64,000 nt of DNA from Tenodera sinensis (GCA_030765045.1 CM060963.1:69791117-69855116), one strand, 5' to 3'; shown: positions 10,643-22,362, counted from the first letter of the stretch. Program-made: numbers and translations. The notes: generated by a model not told the origin, from the letters alone.

Positions 10643-12668
10643 GTAAACCTACCAGTGTAAATACGCAAGGAAGATTTTAAGAAGGAACGCGCGTATATTA
10701 CACCGTTCAAAAATAGATGTGATCAACTGCAAAGCCTGTAACTCACTCGCCTTCCCTTTTAAGGCATTTTATTTACTAAATAAATCGCTAAATGCAATCA
10801 TTGTACTTCACTTTGTTAGAATTTTGCATGCCGGAGGGAAGTTTCAATCCCTGAGTAGTAGCGAAATCCTCAAAAATAGGACTTTTTAGTTCTTCTTTCA
10901 AATATACTCGTTACCAATTTCTATGCTACTCTTTAATTGAAACCAAGTTTTTGTTTTCGTAATCTAGAATCATTGGGGTTTAGCTTCGCAGACCATAAAA
11001 CTGTGCTTTGCGGCGTTTGGCCCTCAATATCTTGGCCACGCTTTGCTATCTAGGGTCCTCAAATAGTGTTTTGTGTCTGAATTAAAACAATTCGCTGACT
11101 CTCTCGCATTGTGTTTCGTTAACATGTTGGCGGTTCTTTGTATAAATAGTACCACAGCCACAACACAATGTCTGCTACGGCCCGTTGGGGTCGTTTTTAA
11201 ACAGTCACAAATTTTTTATATAGTTTCATGGTATAAGCAAGTACGAACTTTCTAAATCCGGACGCTTTACGGGTCTTTTAGATATTTTAAAAAATTATTC
11301 CAATTTTCAAGAGTACTGTGTTAATTAAATTAAATGTTTATTCATTAGAATTAGAATTTCTTCATTGCGTAGAAGGATGCAGCATAGTCATTATTTAGTA
11401 AGGCACAAGAATGATATGAGTGATATTAAGTAAACGGTAAAGTGACATTGTGATGTTAAATTGGTTATTAAAGTTGTGCTCTTGTGTAACTGTAAAGCTA
11501 TGAAGCTGGATTACGATGAACTTAAGCTAAGATGACGTAACTTGTATAAACATTGCATTAAATGGAGCTACCAGTGGTGGCTCGTGACTTGTTGCAGAAT
11601 ATTACTTCCTCTCCACCTTTACTCTCTTTCTGCCACACACCATACAATTCTAATTCGCAATTCATATGGGCAATTGAGTTTTTATGTTTTGCTATTTTTT
11701 GTGTTAAGTGACTAATATCACAACAACCATTATTTTTCCACATACCGTTTCTCTCAGTCGCAAACAATAGGTACGAAAAACAGCTTCTTTTCTAAGGATA
11801 AATCACAAAGATTTATCTCCTTTAGTTTGACCATGTTATTAATTTCCACATTTCCATAGGTTAAAATTTCGCGATATGAACAGACACAAGCGCATGCAAT
11901 TTGCTGCCGGAAACACAAACATAACAAACAATAATAAACACGGTAACAAAATAATGGAAGGGAAATGCTTGTAGCAAGGAAAACAGAGACTTAGCTTTGT
12001 CGTTTATGCTACTTGAAGTCGCCGTACTCCTTAATGCAAGCTTTTCCATGCTCCCCGCGACCCCTCACCATAAAGCTACCTTCACCAGTCGCAAAATCCG
12101 GTTTATGCGCCTCTTCAGCTTGTTCACTGAATGCGCTGGCATTTGGTAAAGACGCGGGAAAATTAAACGAGCTACTTCATATAGAAGAAAGTTCGACATT
12201 CAATTTCCTCATATGCATTCTATACAGGAAAACATTTATGGATGTGCAGTTGCGATTATGTGATCACCCAGAAACCGTCACTGGGAGCTACTTAAGGTTA
12301 TTCCAATTAGCAAAAGTCTTGTTTTCACAACATTAAAGTTCATTCATTACAATTATAATTTCTTCAGTTGTAGTTTAAGGTTCTTATTACATATGGTAAC
12401 CCGTTCCGCCAGCTCTCACCAATGCGCGAGAGAAGCGAGAGTCCCGGGAATATGTTGCCATCAAAGGCACACTAAAATACTTAACTATTGTAGATGCTGG
12501 AAATGTTGACCTTCTGGTCCCAAACAGTCGACTATATCGTAGAAATATTATGACACACTCGCCTAAGCTCAGCAGGAGGAATCCTTGCGTTTTCTTGCAT
12601 TATCAGTAAGTTCCCAAAGTATAAGAGGATTTTCTAATATTAATACTTCTCTCAAATGGCAAATTGTT
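10643..12668. other. No supported gene in 2 kb
   Basis: A few ORFs of 60-107 codons occur (for example 12013-12336, +) but none shows a recognised domain, splice context or codon signal that I trust. Sequence looks unique. Confidence 0.4.
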
Positions 12669-12669
12669 T

Positions 12670-12832
12670 CTCTACTCCATTATACTTACCAGGAAATATG
12701 AGGAAAGCATTTCTACAAATGTTTGCTTCGATTAACTTGACGTAGATAGAACAATAATTCTATTAGAATAGTTTGTTGAAGAATGGGCGGAGTAAGTTTT
12801 GTGAATGCAACACCTCAGGTTTCTTTTTAAAA
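12670..12832 (+). repeat. Family A 3'-end fragment
   Basis: Matches the last 160 bp of the family ('catttctacaaatgtttgcttcg ... gaatgcaacacctcaggtttcttttt'). Confidence 0.6.
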
Positions 12833-13680
12833 AGACACAATTCCATTTAGCGTCAGATTAACCAGGTATTCTTTCACTTCTTTTATAATGCCAGCCTGAG
12901 ATAAACAGTCTCTCTCTATCGTCCAATTCAAGTATATTTTATTACTCAGCACATAAAATTATTCTTTATTTATTCAGTTATCCAATATTCACCAATTTTA
13001 TTACACTTTAATCCCTTTAATTATCTTTCTTTCTTTTACTATTTCTTCAGCTGCTTATAAGCTTAGGCTTTAGTTTAATTTAATTTTTCATTCTTAACGA
13101 TTATTATTTACTTCATTTGTCTTAAACGGGATTATTACTCATTAAAAATATTTCAACCTAGTAAAAATTTCGCTTTCATCATCGATAAAGAATTGACAGT
13201 TCAGTTTTACTTTCTCGTATTAATATTGTTTACAGAAATTAAATTGATGCGTAGTTTCAAATCCTGATACTTCTTGCCTTTTTTTCCTTGATGCAAACAA
13301 TCCTGTAGTTTTGTGAAAGAGAAGTTCGTTTTCTTAGTTTTAAGCTACCATTAATGGTTTTGATTTTCTAAACTTTGATACAATCTTCCTACTTTTGAAG
13401 TATTCTATTTTATTAATTTCGACTACCAAATAAAGCAATTCCATTGTTTTTACTTTCAAACTTATGATCAACTTACACCATTTTTCAACTGGACTTCCAA
13501 ACTGAAACTGATAATTTAATTCAAATGCAATTTATAAATTCTGATGCCAACACTTGAAAGCGATTCACAGTAGTCTTCCAATGAAAGTGGTCACATCCAT
13601 GGATTTTACTGAAGTACCGGGTGAATACATAGTATCCTATACGTCAAACTCGTAGTACGCCATAGTGCAAAAGTCAACAA
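12833..13680. other. No gene seen
   Basis: Strongly T/A-rich unique-looking DNA; no coding frame or repeat boundary recognised. Confidence 0.4.
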
Positions 13681-13689
13681 GTTAGTCAG

Positions 13690-14420
13690 AATCGACATAA
13701 ACATTTGTAGGAAAGCTTTTACTGCACACTTCCTTGTAGATACAAAGGGAGTAGGGGAATACAGGAGGTGTAAGTGACAGACAGATCTTTTAAGAACTGG
13801 TAACTATGTAGCCAGTTTGATATTCTGTTCTCTTTGCACGACCAGGGGGAAAATAACGAATTCATATTTGAGAAAAACTATTAGAATTGTAAAATTCAAA
13901 CCAACAAGGAATATCTCGGAAATGATTAATCCCACAAAATCTAGTTGATATAAATTGTGTGCTTTAACTAGATTTTCATTTTTCTTCTATGAATATTTTG
14001 TCTGTTTCTTATGGTTCACCAGTTGTGCCAAAGTCAACATTCCCAAAAATTCATGATTTACATTTCCTTTGTCACCAAAATATCTTAAACATGTGGTATT
14101 TTCATCAAAACCATTAGAGCATTAATAACGGTATCTTGCAAATGGCTGTCGACACAAAAAGGCTATTTGAAATAAATTGTGTATTTTAAAGAGATCTACA
14201 TTTTTTGTGAAGTACATTTTTGTGTATGATTTATAACGTTTATCATTAATACATTATTAGATTAATTTCCTTCCAAATAAAGAGGAATAAATATTCCTAG
14301 AAAATTCAAGACATATTTTGTTTATCATGGAGGTACCTTAATATATGATATTTTAATATAATCATTAGTATAATTTTCAGAAGATAAACAATTTCAGAAT
14401 ACGTTCTATGTAAAGGGTAG
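13690..14420 (-). repeat. Family A copy, inverted, older subfamily
   Basis: Reverse-complement match from the 'gacataaacatttgtaggaaagc' segment, through 'cgttctctttgcacgacc', 'aatatctcggaaatg' and the 'gtgtgctttaac' block, to 'gttctatgtaaagggtagttt'. The 5' third with the GT tract is absent. Confidence 0.65.
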
Positions 14421-14729
14421 TTTGATTAAGGGGACTTGCAGAAATTCCAGATAACACTGGAGGGTCTCCATCATCAGCTAAAGCTGGTCACTATTCTTAA
14501 TCCAGCCAAGAGCTTTGATATTTTAAAACTACTCTCATCCTAACAGACAGCCATCAAGCAAACATGCTACCTTCTTTCTTGTTTTTCTCTATTTACCCTC
14601 CCTGTATGGAAGACTTAAAAGCTTTATTAGTTACAAGTGGGCGCCTAGGGTCAGATGTCTGTTGAGGAGCAGAGGAACTCTGGATCAGAGAGTATAGTCT
14701 GGAGGATGATCAGCCCGTAGCCGCGTATG

Positions 14730-14990
14730 AGGTCAGGAAGGAAATGATTGAAATGAGGGCGAAATAGTAGAAAGGAAATGTAATGATGGAGCTGTTGATA
14801 TAATGAATGGCAGAGGAAACCAGAGAAAACCTGTCCTCATGCCGTTTTGTCTACCAAACTCGGCACAGAGGTCCCCTAGGATCGAAACTGAGTGACAGAT
14901 GAGCGATCTCGTACAGCAAGTTATACTTGGCGTTGTCTTTTCAGTAGTGTTGTGTTTCTCGAATAACTTGTCCCGCTCTGTAGTGGAACT
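14730..14990 (-). repeat. Diverged copy of SINE type 1
   Basis: On the minus strand it reads 'gatcctaggggacctctgtgccg ... gacaaaacggcatgaggacaggttttctctggtttcctctgcc', which follows the body of the SINE at 34588-34831 block by block. The tRNA-like head is eroded. The 87-codon minus ORF across it is fortuitous. Confidence 0.6.
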
Positions 14991-15169
14991 AACCATCCGA
15001 ACAAGAGGCAGGCGCGCCCCACTTTCTTCATGAAGCTGGACTGAGCGAGTGCCTCAACATCTGATGCTATATATCTACAAGATTGCCTTGCTTAAGGTAT
15101 TTTTATTGCCACTGTATAAAAGCGTTGGTTTTTTGTATTACGATAGCAGGTATTTGGTTTGTAGTCATC

Positions 15170-15200
<31 letters not shown>

Positions 15201-15206
15201 TGTGTA
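15170..15206. repeat. (TG)n microsatellite
   Basis: About 14 TG units with one interruption. It is not obviously inside a family A copy. Confidence 0.9.
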
Positions 15207-15369
15207 ACAGTTGTTTAATTAATGTGTCCTTACTCAGGTAAGATAAATAGCAAAACATTGATTAGCATAATGACCTCATTTTACGAAAGTAAACACTTAT
15301 TTTTAGGTCTCGAAGATTTGTTAAACTGTCACTGAAAAATACATACATACAACTTGGTATAGGCAATTC

Positions 15370-15780
15370 ATTACCGAGTGAGATGGCTCCTGAACGTGTA
15401 AGGTCCTGAATTCGATTCCTGTCGACCGTCCACTCTTCACCTTGGACTTATCGTGGTTATTCCTGTTCGGTAGGCATGCTGAAATGGTTTCTCCTTTACC
15501 ATGATTGGCTTTCCGTTCGTTACCTTATCTTTCAGGTGTGGTTATAGGCGCCGTGGCATATGGTGATGCCGGATATATGGTGCGGTTGCTTGCTCAAAGG
15601 AAAAATACATCCACAGACACTAGAGGGCTGCTTGGTGGATGGGTGTTCATCGCTACAGCTACAGCACTGGGACAGTTCTTAAAGCCCGGAACTCTTTCGG
15701 ACTTGTGCGCGTCTTTGTAGACTCTTTGCTTGCTGCCTGTAGCCTACTGTGGTCCCTTCACTTCATTTTTATTTGCGGGA
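15370..15780 (+). repeat. SINE-like unit with tRNA-type head
   Basis: Head has an A-box-like ACCGAGTGAGATGGCTCCTG and a B-box-like GAATTCGATTCCTGTCG, followed by a 300-bp body. Layout and several blocks match 5330-5800, and the 3' half resembles 2060-2290. Confidence 0.55.
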
Positions 15781-15887
15781 GGGGGGCGGGGTGACCGCAA
15801 TTGATCTATATAAGTTTAAGTATGCGAGATGGTATAAGCTATGAAGCTATTAATAACGAAGCAATACAAGTCTACAAATATAACATG

Positions 15888-16016
15888 TTTTAGAGACTAT
15901 AAGTTTCACTTATCTTAGGATTTGCTGCAAGTTCTTGAAATCAGACGCAAATTGATGTGATAAATATACGAAACTGCAGCAAATACTAAGATAAGTGAAG
16001 CCTATAGTCTCTAAAA
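15888..16016. repeat. 129-bp hairpin element
   Basis: Near-perfect inverted repeat: TTTTAGAGACTATAAGTTTC at left is complementary to GAAGCCTATAGTCTCTAAAA at right. The arms continue inward through ACTTATCTTAGGATTTGCTG for about 46 bp around a roughly 35-nt loop. It looks like a small MITE. SINE 16020-16330 starts a few bases beyond it. Confidence 0.8.
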
Positions 16017-16019
16017 GGT

Positions 16020-16330
16020 CGTCTCCTTAGGGCGGTGGTAGCGCTCCTGCTTACCAAGCGGGAGTCCGGGATTCGATTCTCGGTACCGGTGCGTCGATTA
16101 TCTCCCGCTGGGAGTCCTGTTCCGGGATGCACTCAGCTTCGCTAGCTCCCTGAGGGGCCAATTGAGGAACTACTTGATTGAAAAGTAGCGAACCGTGGTC
16201 GAGAAGACCATGTAACAGGCTGGGAGAGACCGCGACGCTGACCACCTCTAATACTGCACCCCACTTGTGACACCTGAGGTGTGCAGAGGTGGAAGTCATA
16301 TCGGTCGGGCGGTAGGCTTCGGCCCGGATG
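16020..16330 (+). repeat. tRNA-derived SINE, type 2
   Basis: A-box-like TAGGGCGGTGGTAGCGCTCC and B-box-like GGGATTCGATTCTCGG at tRNA-like spacing, then a body with 'cgtggtcgagaagaccatgtaac'. The body is matched by the inverted copy at 25838-26160. No functional acceptor stem. Confidence 0.7.
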
Positions 16331-16617
16331 GGCTGTTGTGTTTCGGGGTTACGTTCTCATAATCTAAAATATTTGTTGTTTGGAGACCTTTGCAGTTTGT
16401 TTCGAAAACATTTTTCTTGCAAAATCGACGCCCAAGCTGTTGATATGATATTGGCAGCCACCAGTATACTTTTCTGGAATTTTAGTTTGCCTCCTTCATC
16501 GGTGAAATAAGATTGAATGAGTCGTTGAATTTTGGCCACAAATCACGAAGAAAAAGCTTTGATTTTTGACAGTTAATTTGTGCTCTCAGTTACCACGTTT
16601 AGTTTTACTTCATCTAC

Positions 16618-16670
16618 CACTTTTGTACCTAGTAGGTAGAGAAGGTGTTGCACTCCATCCAAATTCCACT
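16618..16670 (+). repeat. Family A 5'-end fragment
   Basis: Short match: 'cctagtaggtagagaaggtgttgcactccatcc'. It is useful because its GTGTTGCACTCC is intermediate between the 5' GTATTGTATTCC and the reversed 3' GTGTTGCACTCA of the family. Confidence 0.45.
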
Positions 16671-16949
16671 ACTAATTTAAGAAAATTGTGCTTATAAATT
16701 AATGAACTGAATGGTCATCATATGTACTTGAAAAATTAAATATGAATTTAGGGACCTCTTAGTTGAACTATAATTAGAAACTAATTATTTACGAAACTCC
16801 TAAGGCATCTTATTTTGCACATTTTCAAAATGCTCCTCGTCATCAATGAATACAGATTTCTAGATCAAAATTTAATTTCTGCAGCATTAAAACATAATAA
16901 AGTATCCGACTTTGACTTTTTTTTGAAATACCCATTATCAAAGTTCAAA

Positions 16950-17074
16950 GGCTTTCACGGCCGGTGTCAATACTAGATGCAATATTAACCGGGCTTGCGA
17001 GCCGTGGTCTATTGGGAAGAAGACGGAACCCAATAGACCACGGCCCACAAGCCCGGTTAATATTGTATCTAGTA
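16950..17074. repeat. 46-bp-arm inverted repeat next to a shared GGCTTTCACGGCCG segment
   Basis: TACTAGATGCAATATTAACC at 16971 is mirrored by the complement at 17055-17074. The arms continue through GGGCTTGCGAGCCGTGGTCT to the 12-nt loop at about 17017-17028, differing at only a few positions. Just before it lies GGCTTTCACGGCCGGTGTCA, which also occurs inverted at 28500-28550 followed by the same kind of block. Both could be ends of one retroelement family; a Penelope-like terminal repeat is a guess only. Confidence 0.6.
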
Positions 17075-17532
17075 AACACCCATTAGTTCGTCTGCGAAAA
17101 AATCTTATATACTCATGTCATAGTTTTTCTAATTGTTAGCACTTCGTATTATACTTAAAACATATTTAATTGCACAATCAATGAGCGATATTAAAAGAAA
17201 GATAACGCCCGTTTGTTTGACCTCCAATGCTGAAAAATTTCAGGAAAATTGGTTGAGATTTGCATAACGTGGAGCAATTTGAATGTTACCAGATGTTGAA
17301 AAAAAAAAAAAACCATTAGAAAAAAGAAGATATCATAGCAATTAAAATGTTCAAAATGTAGTACGAAAAATATAAAGTGTAAACAGAATATGACTCTAAA
17401 TTTGAAGATCGACTTTTCGGTCACTTCTGGACAAATTTCAACTTTGGATTGCTTTAAGAGTCATTGGCAATGAGAATTACACACAAGCTTAGGGTGAATA
17501 TAAAAACGTTTAATTGTATAGAACCATTTATA
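17075..17532. other. No gene seen
   Basis: AT-rich; A/T runs but no supported feature. Confidence 0.4.
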
Positions 17533-17540
17533 GTGATCAC

Positions 17541-18638
17541 TAGGGCCCGGATTTTTAGGTTTTTAAAATTAACTTTTTAGTTATTCTTGTACCTTAAAAA
17601 AGTTTTTTTTTAGTTCTTTAACCTCCTGAAATAGTTTTTTATTATTATTGTTTATTAATTTTATTATTAATTGTCCTCTTTTTTAAAGGAATGTTGCTGA
17701 TATGTCCTGTAGATCCTTTGTGCTACTCAAAATGCGATTTTTTGGCCAGAGGACACCTGGAAAATACGTAAATAAAATTATAGTTTATAGGCTATGTGTA
17801 TTATAATAGGTGTTTAATCCTTACCTGTATTTCAGCATTCGAGAACAGGTCGTACAGGTTCTCCTGTACGGTATGTTTATCTGCACAGCACCTAGCCGCT
17901 TAATGCGACTTTATCTGTGCAGTATAGAAGGTGTTCATGTTTGTTCAAGCTTTTGTGTCTGTGGGCATGGTTTCTTTCGCTTTTGGCAGATTTGGCAAAA
18001 TATTACTGTGCAATCTGTGGTGAAGTTCGGATCGTTACCTATCCATTGACGAATCAACCACCTTCAAGATGAGCTAACTTTAGGCATGACACTGGCTCCT
18101 TAAATTACCTGCCTAATCTAAGGAAAATTAACTAACTTCTAACGATGTAGTAATTGTATGCATTAACAATACACGATAGTCGACTGAACACAACGGATAC
18201 TGTTTTTAAACTGATTGGTTTGAGTTTATGGTGTGTTCTCCTAATGACCCCTTTCCCCTTGACAACAATCCCGGCATTCCTTGCTTGCAACAATACAGAG
18301 CTTGGTCCCACACAGCTAAATACAAGTCAGTTGCCTCTTGCATTGTTTTCAATACTCCTCTAAGCCTACATAAGCGAAAAGACGTAGGAAAGATGTAACA
18401 GTCAAAGTCCATTCATAATTCCATAAACATTTCATTTTTCCACTTTAATTTTTTTTCATTTTAAAATAAATATGAGATTTCGCCTCTTTTAGGTTTTTGA
18501 AGTCTCATTTAGCCATTTTTAGGTTTTATAAGATTCAAGCATTTGGCTTCGATGATCATGAAACAGATAATTAAATTAAACCACTGCAGTTAACTATCAA
18601 GGAATAAAATAGTTAAAAAACTAAGAATCCGAGCCCTA
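17541..18638. mobile_element. hAT-type non-autonomous element, 1.1 kb
   Basis: Flanked by a perfect 8-bp direct repeat GTGATCAC (17533-17540 and 18639-18646), which fits the hAT target preference (T at 2, A at 7). Ends are inverted: TAGGGCCCGGATTTTTAG at left and TAGGGCTCGGATTCTTAG on the complement at right, then loosely similar T-rich sequence. The interior has T-rich blocks repeating 'tttttaggttttt' near both ends and only short ORFs with no transposase signature. The TSD is unmutated, suggesting either recent insertion or chance conservation. Confidence 0.8.
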
Positions 18639-18646
18639 GTGATCAC

Positions 18647-19419
18647 ATAGGAACGTAATAGTAACCGTTCATTTACTTACATGTAAACGTTGAAATTCGC
18701 ACTGCCCAGACTTCGTAACACGTGCCCTTTCTGCAGTAATACGTCAGTAGGTGACTCGCTGATTACCTCATTCTGCAAGGTCACAGGCCAAGAACGACTG
18801 TGTTGCCTGTAACACTAATATATGGATCTGGATTTCCAGAGAAATGAATTGTAACTGGTTTTAGAATGCTCATTGTAATTCATGTACAGCATAACCATCT
18901 TTTGGTATGTGTACTACAGTCTCTTTGTATATGCCATTTGAACTCTGTTGTTTCACTCTCCTTTGGGATTGTTTGCGTTATGAATGACATAATGCGCCTT
19001 AGTTTTGCGACATTATGTAATTACTTAACTTATACTGTTAATGCCTCTTAAGCATCTCTATACACAAAATCTCGTGGATGAACGTGTGTTTGATTAAACG
19101 TTTACATGCTTGCTACTGGCGACTCCGTCATGTTAAAACTGGAGGAGCACTAATGATTTCAGTGAAAGAAAACCTGCAACTACACAATGATGATGATGAT
19201 GATGATGATGACGACGACGACAATGAAATGAAAATAGCTAAACTGTTCCGTAAAGGGCAAAGGGAAAGCTCATTTATTCTAATGTAGTGAGCTACTCCAT
19301 GTTAGGCGTTGCACATGTTTATTGTCACATTCGTCTGACTGTATGGCACACTATTTAATCATTGTTTACTAGTAACATTGTTCAATATTTAGTCTACATC
19401 TTTACGCTATTCACTATTT
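18647..19419. other. No gene seen
   Basis: Unique-looking DNA with short meaningless ORFs and a small GAT repeat. Confidence 0.4.
19186..19222. repeat. (GAT)n/(GAC)n microsatellite
   Basis: About eight GAT units followed by four GAC units. An ORF reads it as a run of Asp. LINEs with ATG/TGA tails exist in this window (see 38754-38797), so it may be an orphan LINE tail. Confidence 0.85.
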
Positions 19420-19640
19420 AGTCTCTACACAGTGTCTCTAAGGATTTGCAGTCGCTCTTCCTCTTGCTACTCGTGACCACTGCTGTCCTGCGTGCTCCTT
19501 GAACAGGTCTGCCCATCAGGTCTTCCTTGTAGTCGTTTTCCTATACGGGGGTCCACATAGTAGCCCTGTATGTCCAACTGTTGTCTTGTAGTCTCACCAC
19601 GTGGCCTGCCCATTTCCCTTTTAATATTGTAGCAAGTTGT
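19420..19640 (-). pseudogene. LINE reverse-transcriptase C-terminal relic
   Basis: Minus-strand translation gives KGKWAGHVVRLQDNSWTYRA then, after a frameshift, WADLFKEHAGQQWSRVARGR. This is the post-RT region typical of insect LINE open reading frames ('RWAGH..R..DNRW', 'RP..RWADLF...AG..W...A..R'). Frameshifts and a small deletion between the two blocks make it non-functional. Confidence 0.65.
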
Positions 19641-19814
19641 ATCAGGTCTGTTGTCTACGATAACTCCATTTCTGCCTCATGCTCACGTACACATAGTAAA
19701 GGTAAATTCAATTTAGTTTTTATTTATGGAATTCTTTTAACGGCGTTCTCAGTGTCTTATCTGTATTCGGCGTGAAAGACTGCTTAATGTTGCTTCGAAG
19801 CCTCTTTATCAGGC

Positions 19815-20100
19815 ATGACGTTCTTTTATTGCCGTAAATCTACAACACGGGACCACCGGCTTTGCTACCCATCCTAAGAAAGCCATGCTAAACACTTTTA
19901 CGCCCGAAAAAATCCATCGCCTTCCGCCTAGTTTGGATCCTCTGGGGTAGGCGGTCATCCAGCCTACTCGGGGAGATATGGCAAGCATCGCGAATCCTCC
20001 AGCTCGGATCGCTGCATATCACAGCTTCTCAAATTCATTCCTCATCCCCATGGGTTCGAACTCGGGCGCATTCCGTGACTCCAAGCCCTTGCCCACTTTA
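19815..20100 (-). repeat. tRNA-derived SINE, type 3 (diverged)
   Basis: Shares 'gtaaatctacaacacgggaccaccggctt' and 'gccatgctaaacacttttacgcccgaaaaaa' with 62336-62530. Read on the minus strand, the better copy has a B box (GGTCGCGGGTTCAAACC). The region beyond about 19950 may include a second, unrelated SINE head. Confidence 0.55.
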
Positions 20101-20109
20101 CTCCACGGC

Positions 20110-20715
20110 GCATACACATCTTAGGGTCTTCTTCATTCTATGGCGTAGGTAATCAACTGCCTGTTCCGCCTTCAAAGTCCTCCAGCCATTATTTCCTGGA
20201 TCTGCCCAGCGATCTCCTACCTTTTAGGATGATATTTCATTATTTGTTTAGGAAGTCTGATATCTGACATGTTCCTTCCACTTTTGTTTGAAATCTTTTA
20301 ACGTGTCATTTATATTAAAACTTCCTAACTCTTCTCTTGTACTTTCATTTGTTATTAGGTCTCTCTTCGTACATCCCTTCACACTTCTTAAGAATTTCAT
20401 TTGCGAACCCTATATTTTACTCTGTTGCTTCTTAGTGTCCAAGCCTCACTTCCGTATGCCAGCATAGGCACAACCATAACTTTGTAAAACTTTAATTTTG
20501 TTTCTTTACGTATTTTGTTACCAAATGTCCTATTTATTGTTCCACATACTCTTTGAAATGTGGATACTTTATCGTCCACGTCATATTCCTTGCCATAACT
20601 AACATCAGTTCCCAAGTAATAAAAATGGTTCACCTGTTCTAAACAACGGTTATTTATAACTATCTTTGTTCTAATGAGTTCTTTCCCAATCAATGCCATT
20701 ACCTTGGTTTTTATA
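20110..20715 (-). pseudogene. LINE reverse-transcriptase C-terminal relic
   Basis: A 100-codon open stretch (20397-20699) contains LEQVNHFYYLGTDVSYGKEY, a run KFYKVMVVPMLAYGSEAWTL, and a preceding ICGTI-like FQRVCGTINRTFGNK: the palm/thumb end (YLG motif) and C-terminal region of an insect LINE RT. Beyond a frame change the reading continues on the minus strand as MKFLRSVKGCTKRDLITNES and FKQKWKEHVRYQ with stops. The YADD catalytic part is absent. Clade not assigned. Confidence 0.75.
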
Positions 20716-21204
20716 AATCTTATAGATATTACTTATTTTAATTTACATTTTTAAAATGAAAATACGCTTGTTATCGTTAAAAACATCAAATACAGTATGA
20801 CCAATGTAGTTTACTTCAAGTACCAAGTTCACGTATTAGATGAATTTAATGAATAAAATAAAAATATTATCCTGGCAACAAAACTTTTACCGGATTAAAT
20901 ATATAACAATGCTGCACGTCAAGCATTGTGTTATTTGGGTTCTCATGAGCTCAGGCCTTACTACCAATGGATTGCGAAATTAATATCTGTGAAATAAACT
21001 GGAGAAGATAAAATGTTACTGCGCGCGAGTTCGACAAGGATGTTAAATAACAATAATAAAGCTGGTTTACTTATTATTTTATTATTTTTCTTCTTATTGC
21101 ATCAAAGGAAAATTTATGAGAAAATTGTGGAGCTAGCTTAATACAATCAATCAAAGAACAATTTTTAATGAATGATAAACATATTCAATAATATATATAT
21201 ATTT
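20716..21204. other. No gene seen
   Basis: AT-rich unique-looking DNA. Confidence 0.4.
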
Positions 21205-21725
21205 TTTAAAGGAAAGTGTTGTATTTCACCTAAACATTCAATGCGAGATTTCAGTGGGAATATCTACATGCTTTGAGACTCCCTGGAACCAAAAAACATT
21301 TTTAGAAAAAATGTTTTAGCAGCATAACTCAAAAGTGCCAAACTTGGTATTTAAATTCAGCATTTTCCAAGGATACGACACGAAGACTTTAAGAAACTCC
21401 TTCCACCCCAAATTATTCATTACACGAAAAATGTCTCGAAAAGTTTGATTTTCTCGAAAAGCTGCTGTAACGATTTTAATGAAAATACCATGTATTTAAT
21501 ATATTGTTATGACAAATGAAATGCACATCAACATTATGGATGACGTTTACGTAATTGGTAAAGCGTAAGATATAAACAAAATCTTACTACACAAAATGTA
21601 GATATATAATATTATGTATCTTTTTTGTGGAGATAACCAGTTTCGAGATACTTATTGATATTGGTTTGAATTTTAAATACTTAAACTTTTCTCAAGTAGA
21701 AATCCGTTACTCGTTTTTATAAAAA
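21205..21725 (+). repeat. Family A copy, 5' segment (older subfamily)
   Basis: Follows the family from 'gtgttgtatttcacctaaacattc' to 'agtagaaatccgttactcg'. The GT tract is missing, replaced by 'aaaatgttttagcagcataactcaa'. The copy resumes at 22158 after an inserted LINE relic. Confidence 0.7.
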
Positions 21726-21729
21726 ATTA

Positions 21730-22155
21730 TTTTAGTCCTGGCGTTGCAAAAAGATGTCAAAGCTATTCCACGACTATGACTACGTTTGGAAGTAGGTTCC
21801 CCGTTTGCACCTCAGCCTAAAGAGACCTTTTGTGCACTTCCTGTTTTCTAATCTAGGGACCTATGTCTACATACATAGTAATAGTTGTATTATTTGTCTC
21901 AGTAGATTAGAACCTTTCTCTACCGAGAATCTGGTATCTTCTCCGCTCTGTAGTTTCGCAGTTTAATAAGAGATGTTTAGGTGTTTCATTCACTTTTAAA
22001 CACAAGCGACGACAAATGGGCTCCATTTGGTGTAGTCCCATTGTCCTTAAATGTTTTCTCAATGTTACATGTCCAGTTATATCACGTATAACTCTTTTAA
22101 ATTGCAGCTTTGTTAGCCTAATGAAAGAGTTGCTTAGTTTATCCTCAGGCTAAGT
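21730..22155 (-). pseudogene. LINE C-terminal (post-RT) relic inside family A
   Basis: Minus-strand translation reads LQFKRVIRDITGHVTLRKHL, RTMGLHQMEPICRRLCLKVN and ETPKHLLLNCETTERRRYQI. This matches the conserved tail of Jockey/R1-group LINE proteins ('LTGH..LRKHL..MG', 'E...H.L..C'). Only the tail is present. It interrupts a family A copy (21205-21725 / 22158-22362). Confidence 0.65.
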
Positions 22156-22157
22156 AA

Positions 22158-22362
22158 TCACTTAGCGACCAGCTGTTAAAAGATTCGATTGCTGCTTAAG
22201 CCTACTTATTCTGCTATTCCCATTGTACCTGTAAGAAAGTATGTAATAAAACCATTTTTTCAAACGGTTATCTCAATTAACACGAAGTAGAGAAATAAGC
22301 GTTTGTTAGAATAGTTTGTGCATGAGCAGAGAAAGTCATGTAATTACAACACCTCAGATTTC
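22158..22362 (+). repeat. Family A copy, 3' segment
   Basis: Continues the copy that starts at 21205: 'cttagcgaccagctgttaaaagattcgattgc', 'cccattgtacctgtaagaaag', and the 3' end 'gcagagaaagtcatgtaattacaacacctcagattt'. Confidence 0.7.

Noticed and set aside
12013..12336. 107-codon ORF as a gene
   Set aside because: Has no recognised domain, splice or start context; length alone is not enough in 64 kb.
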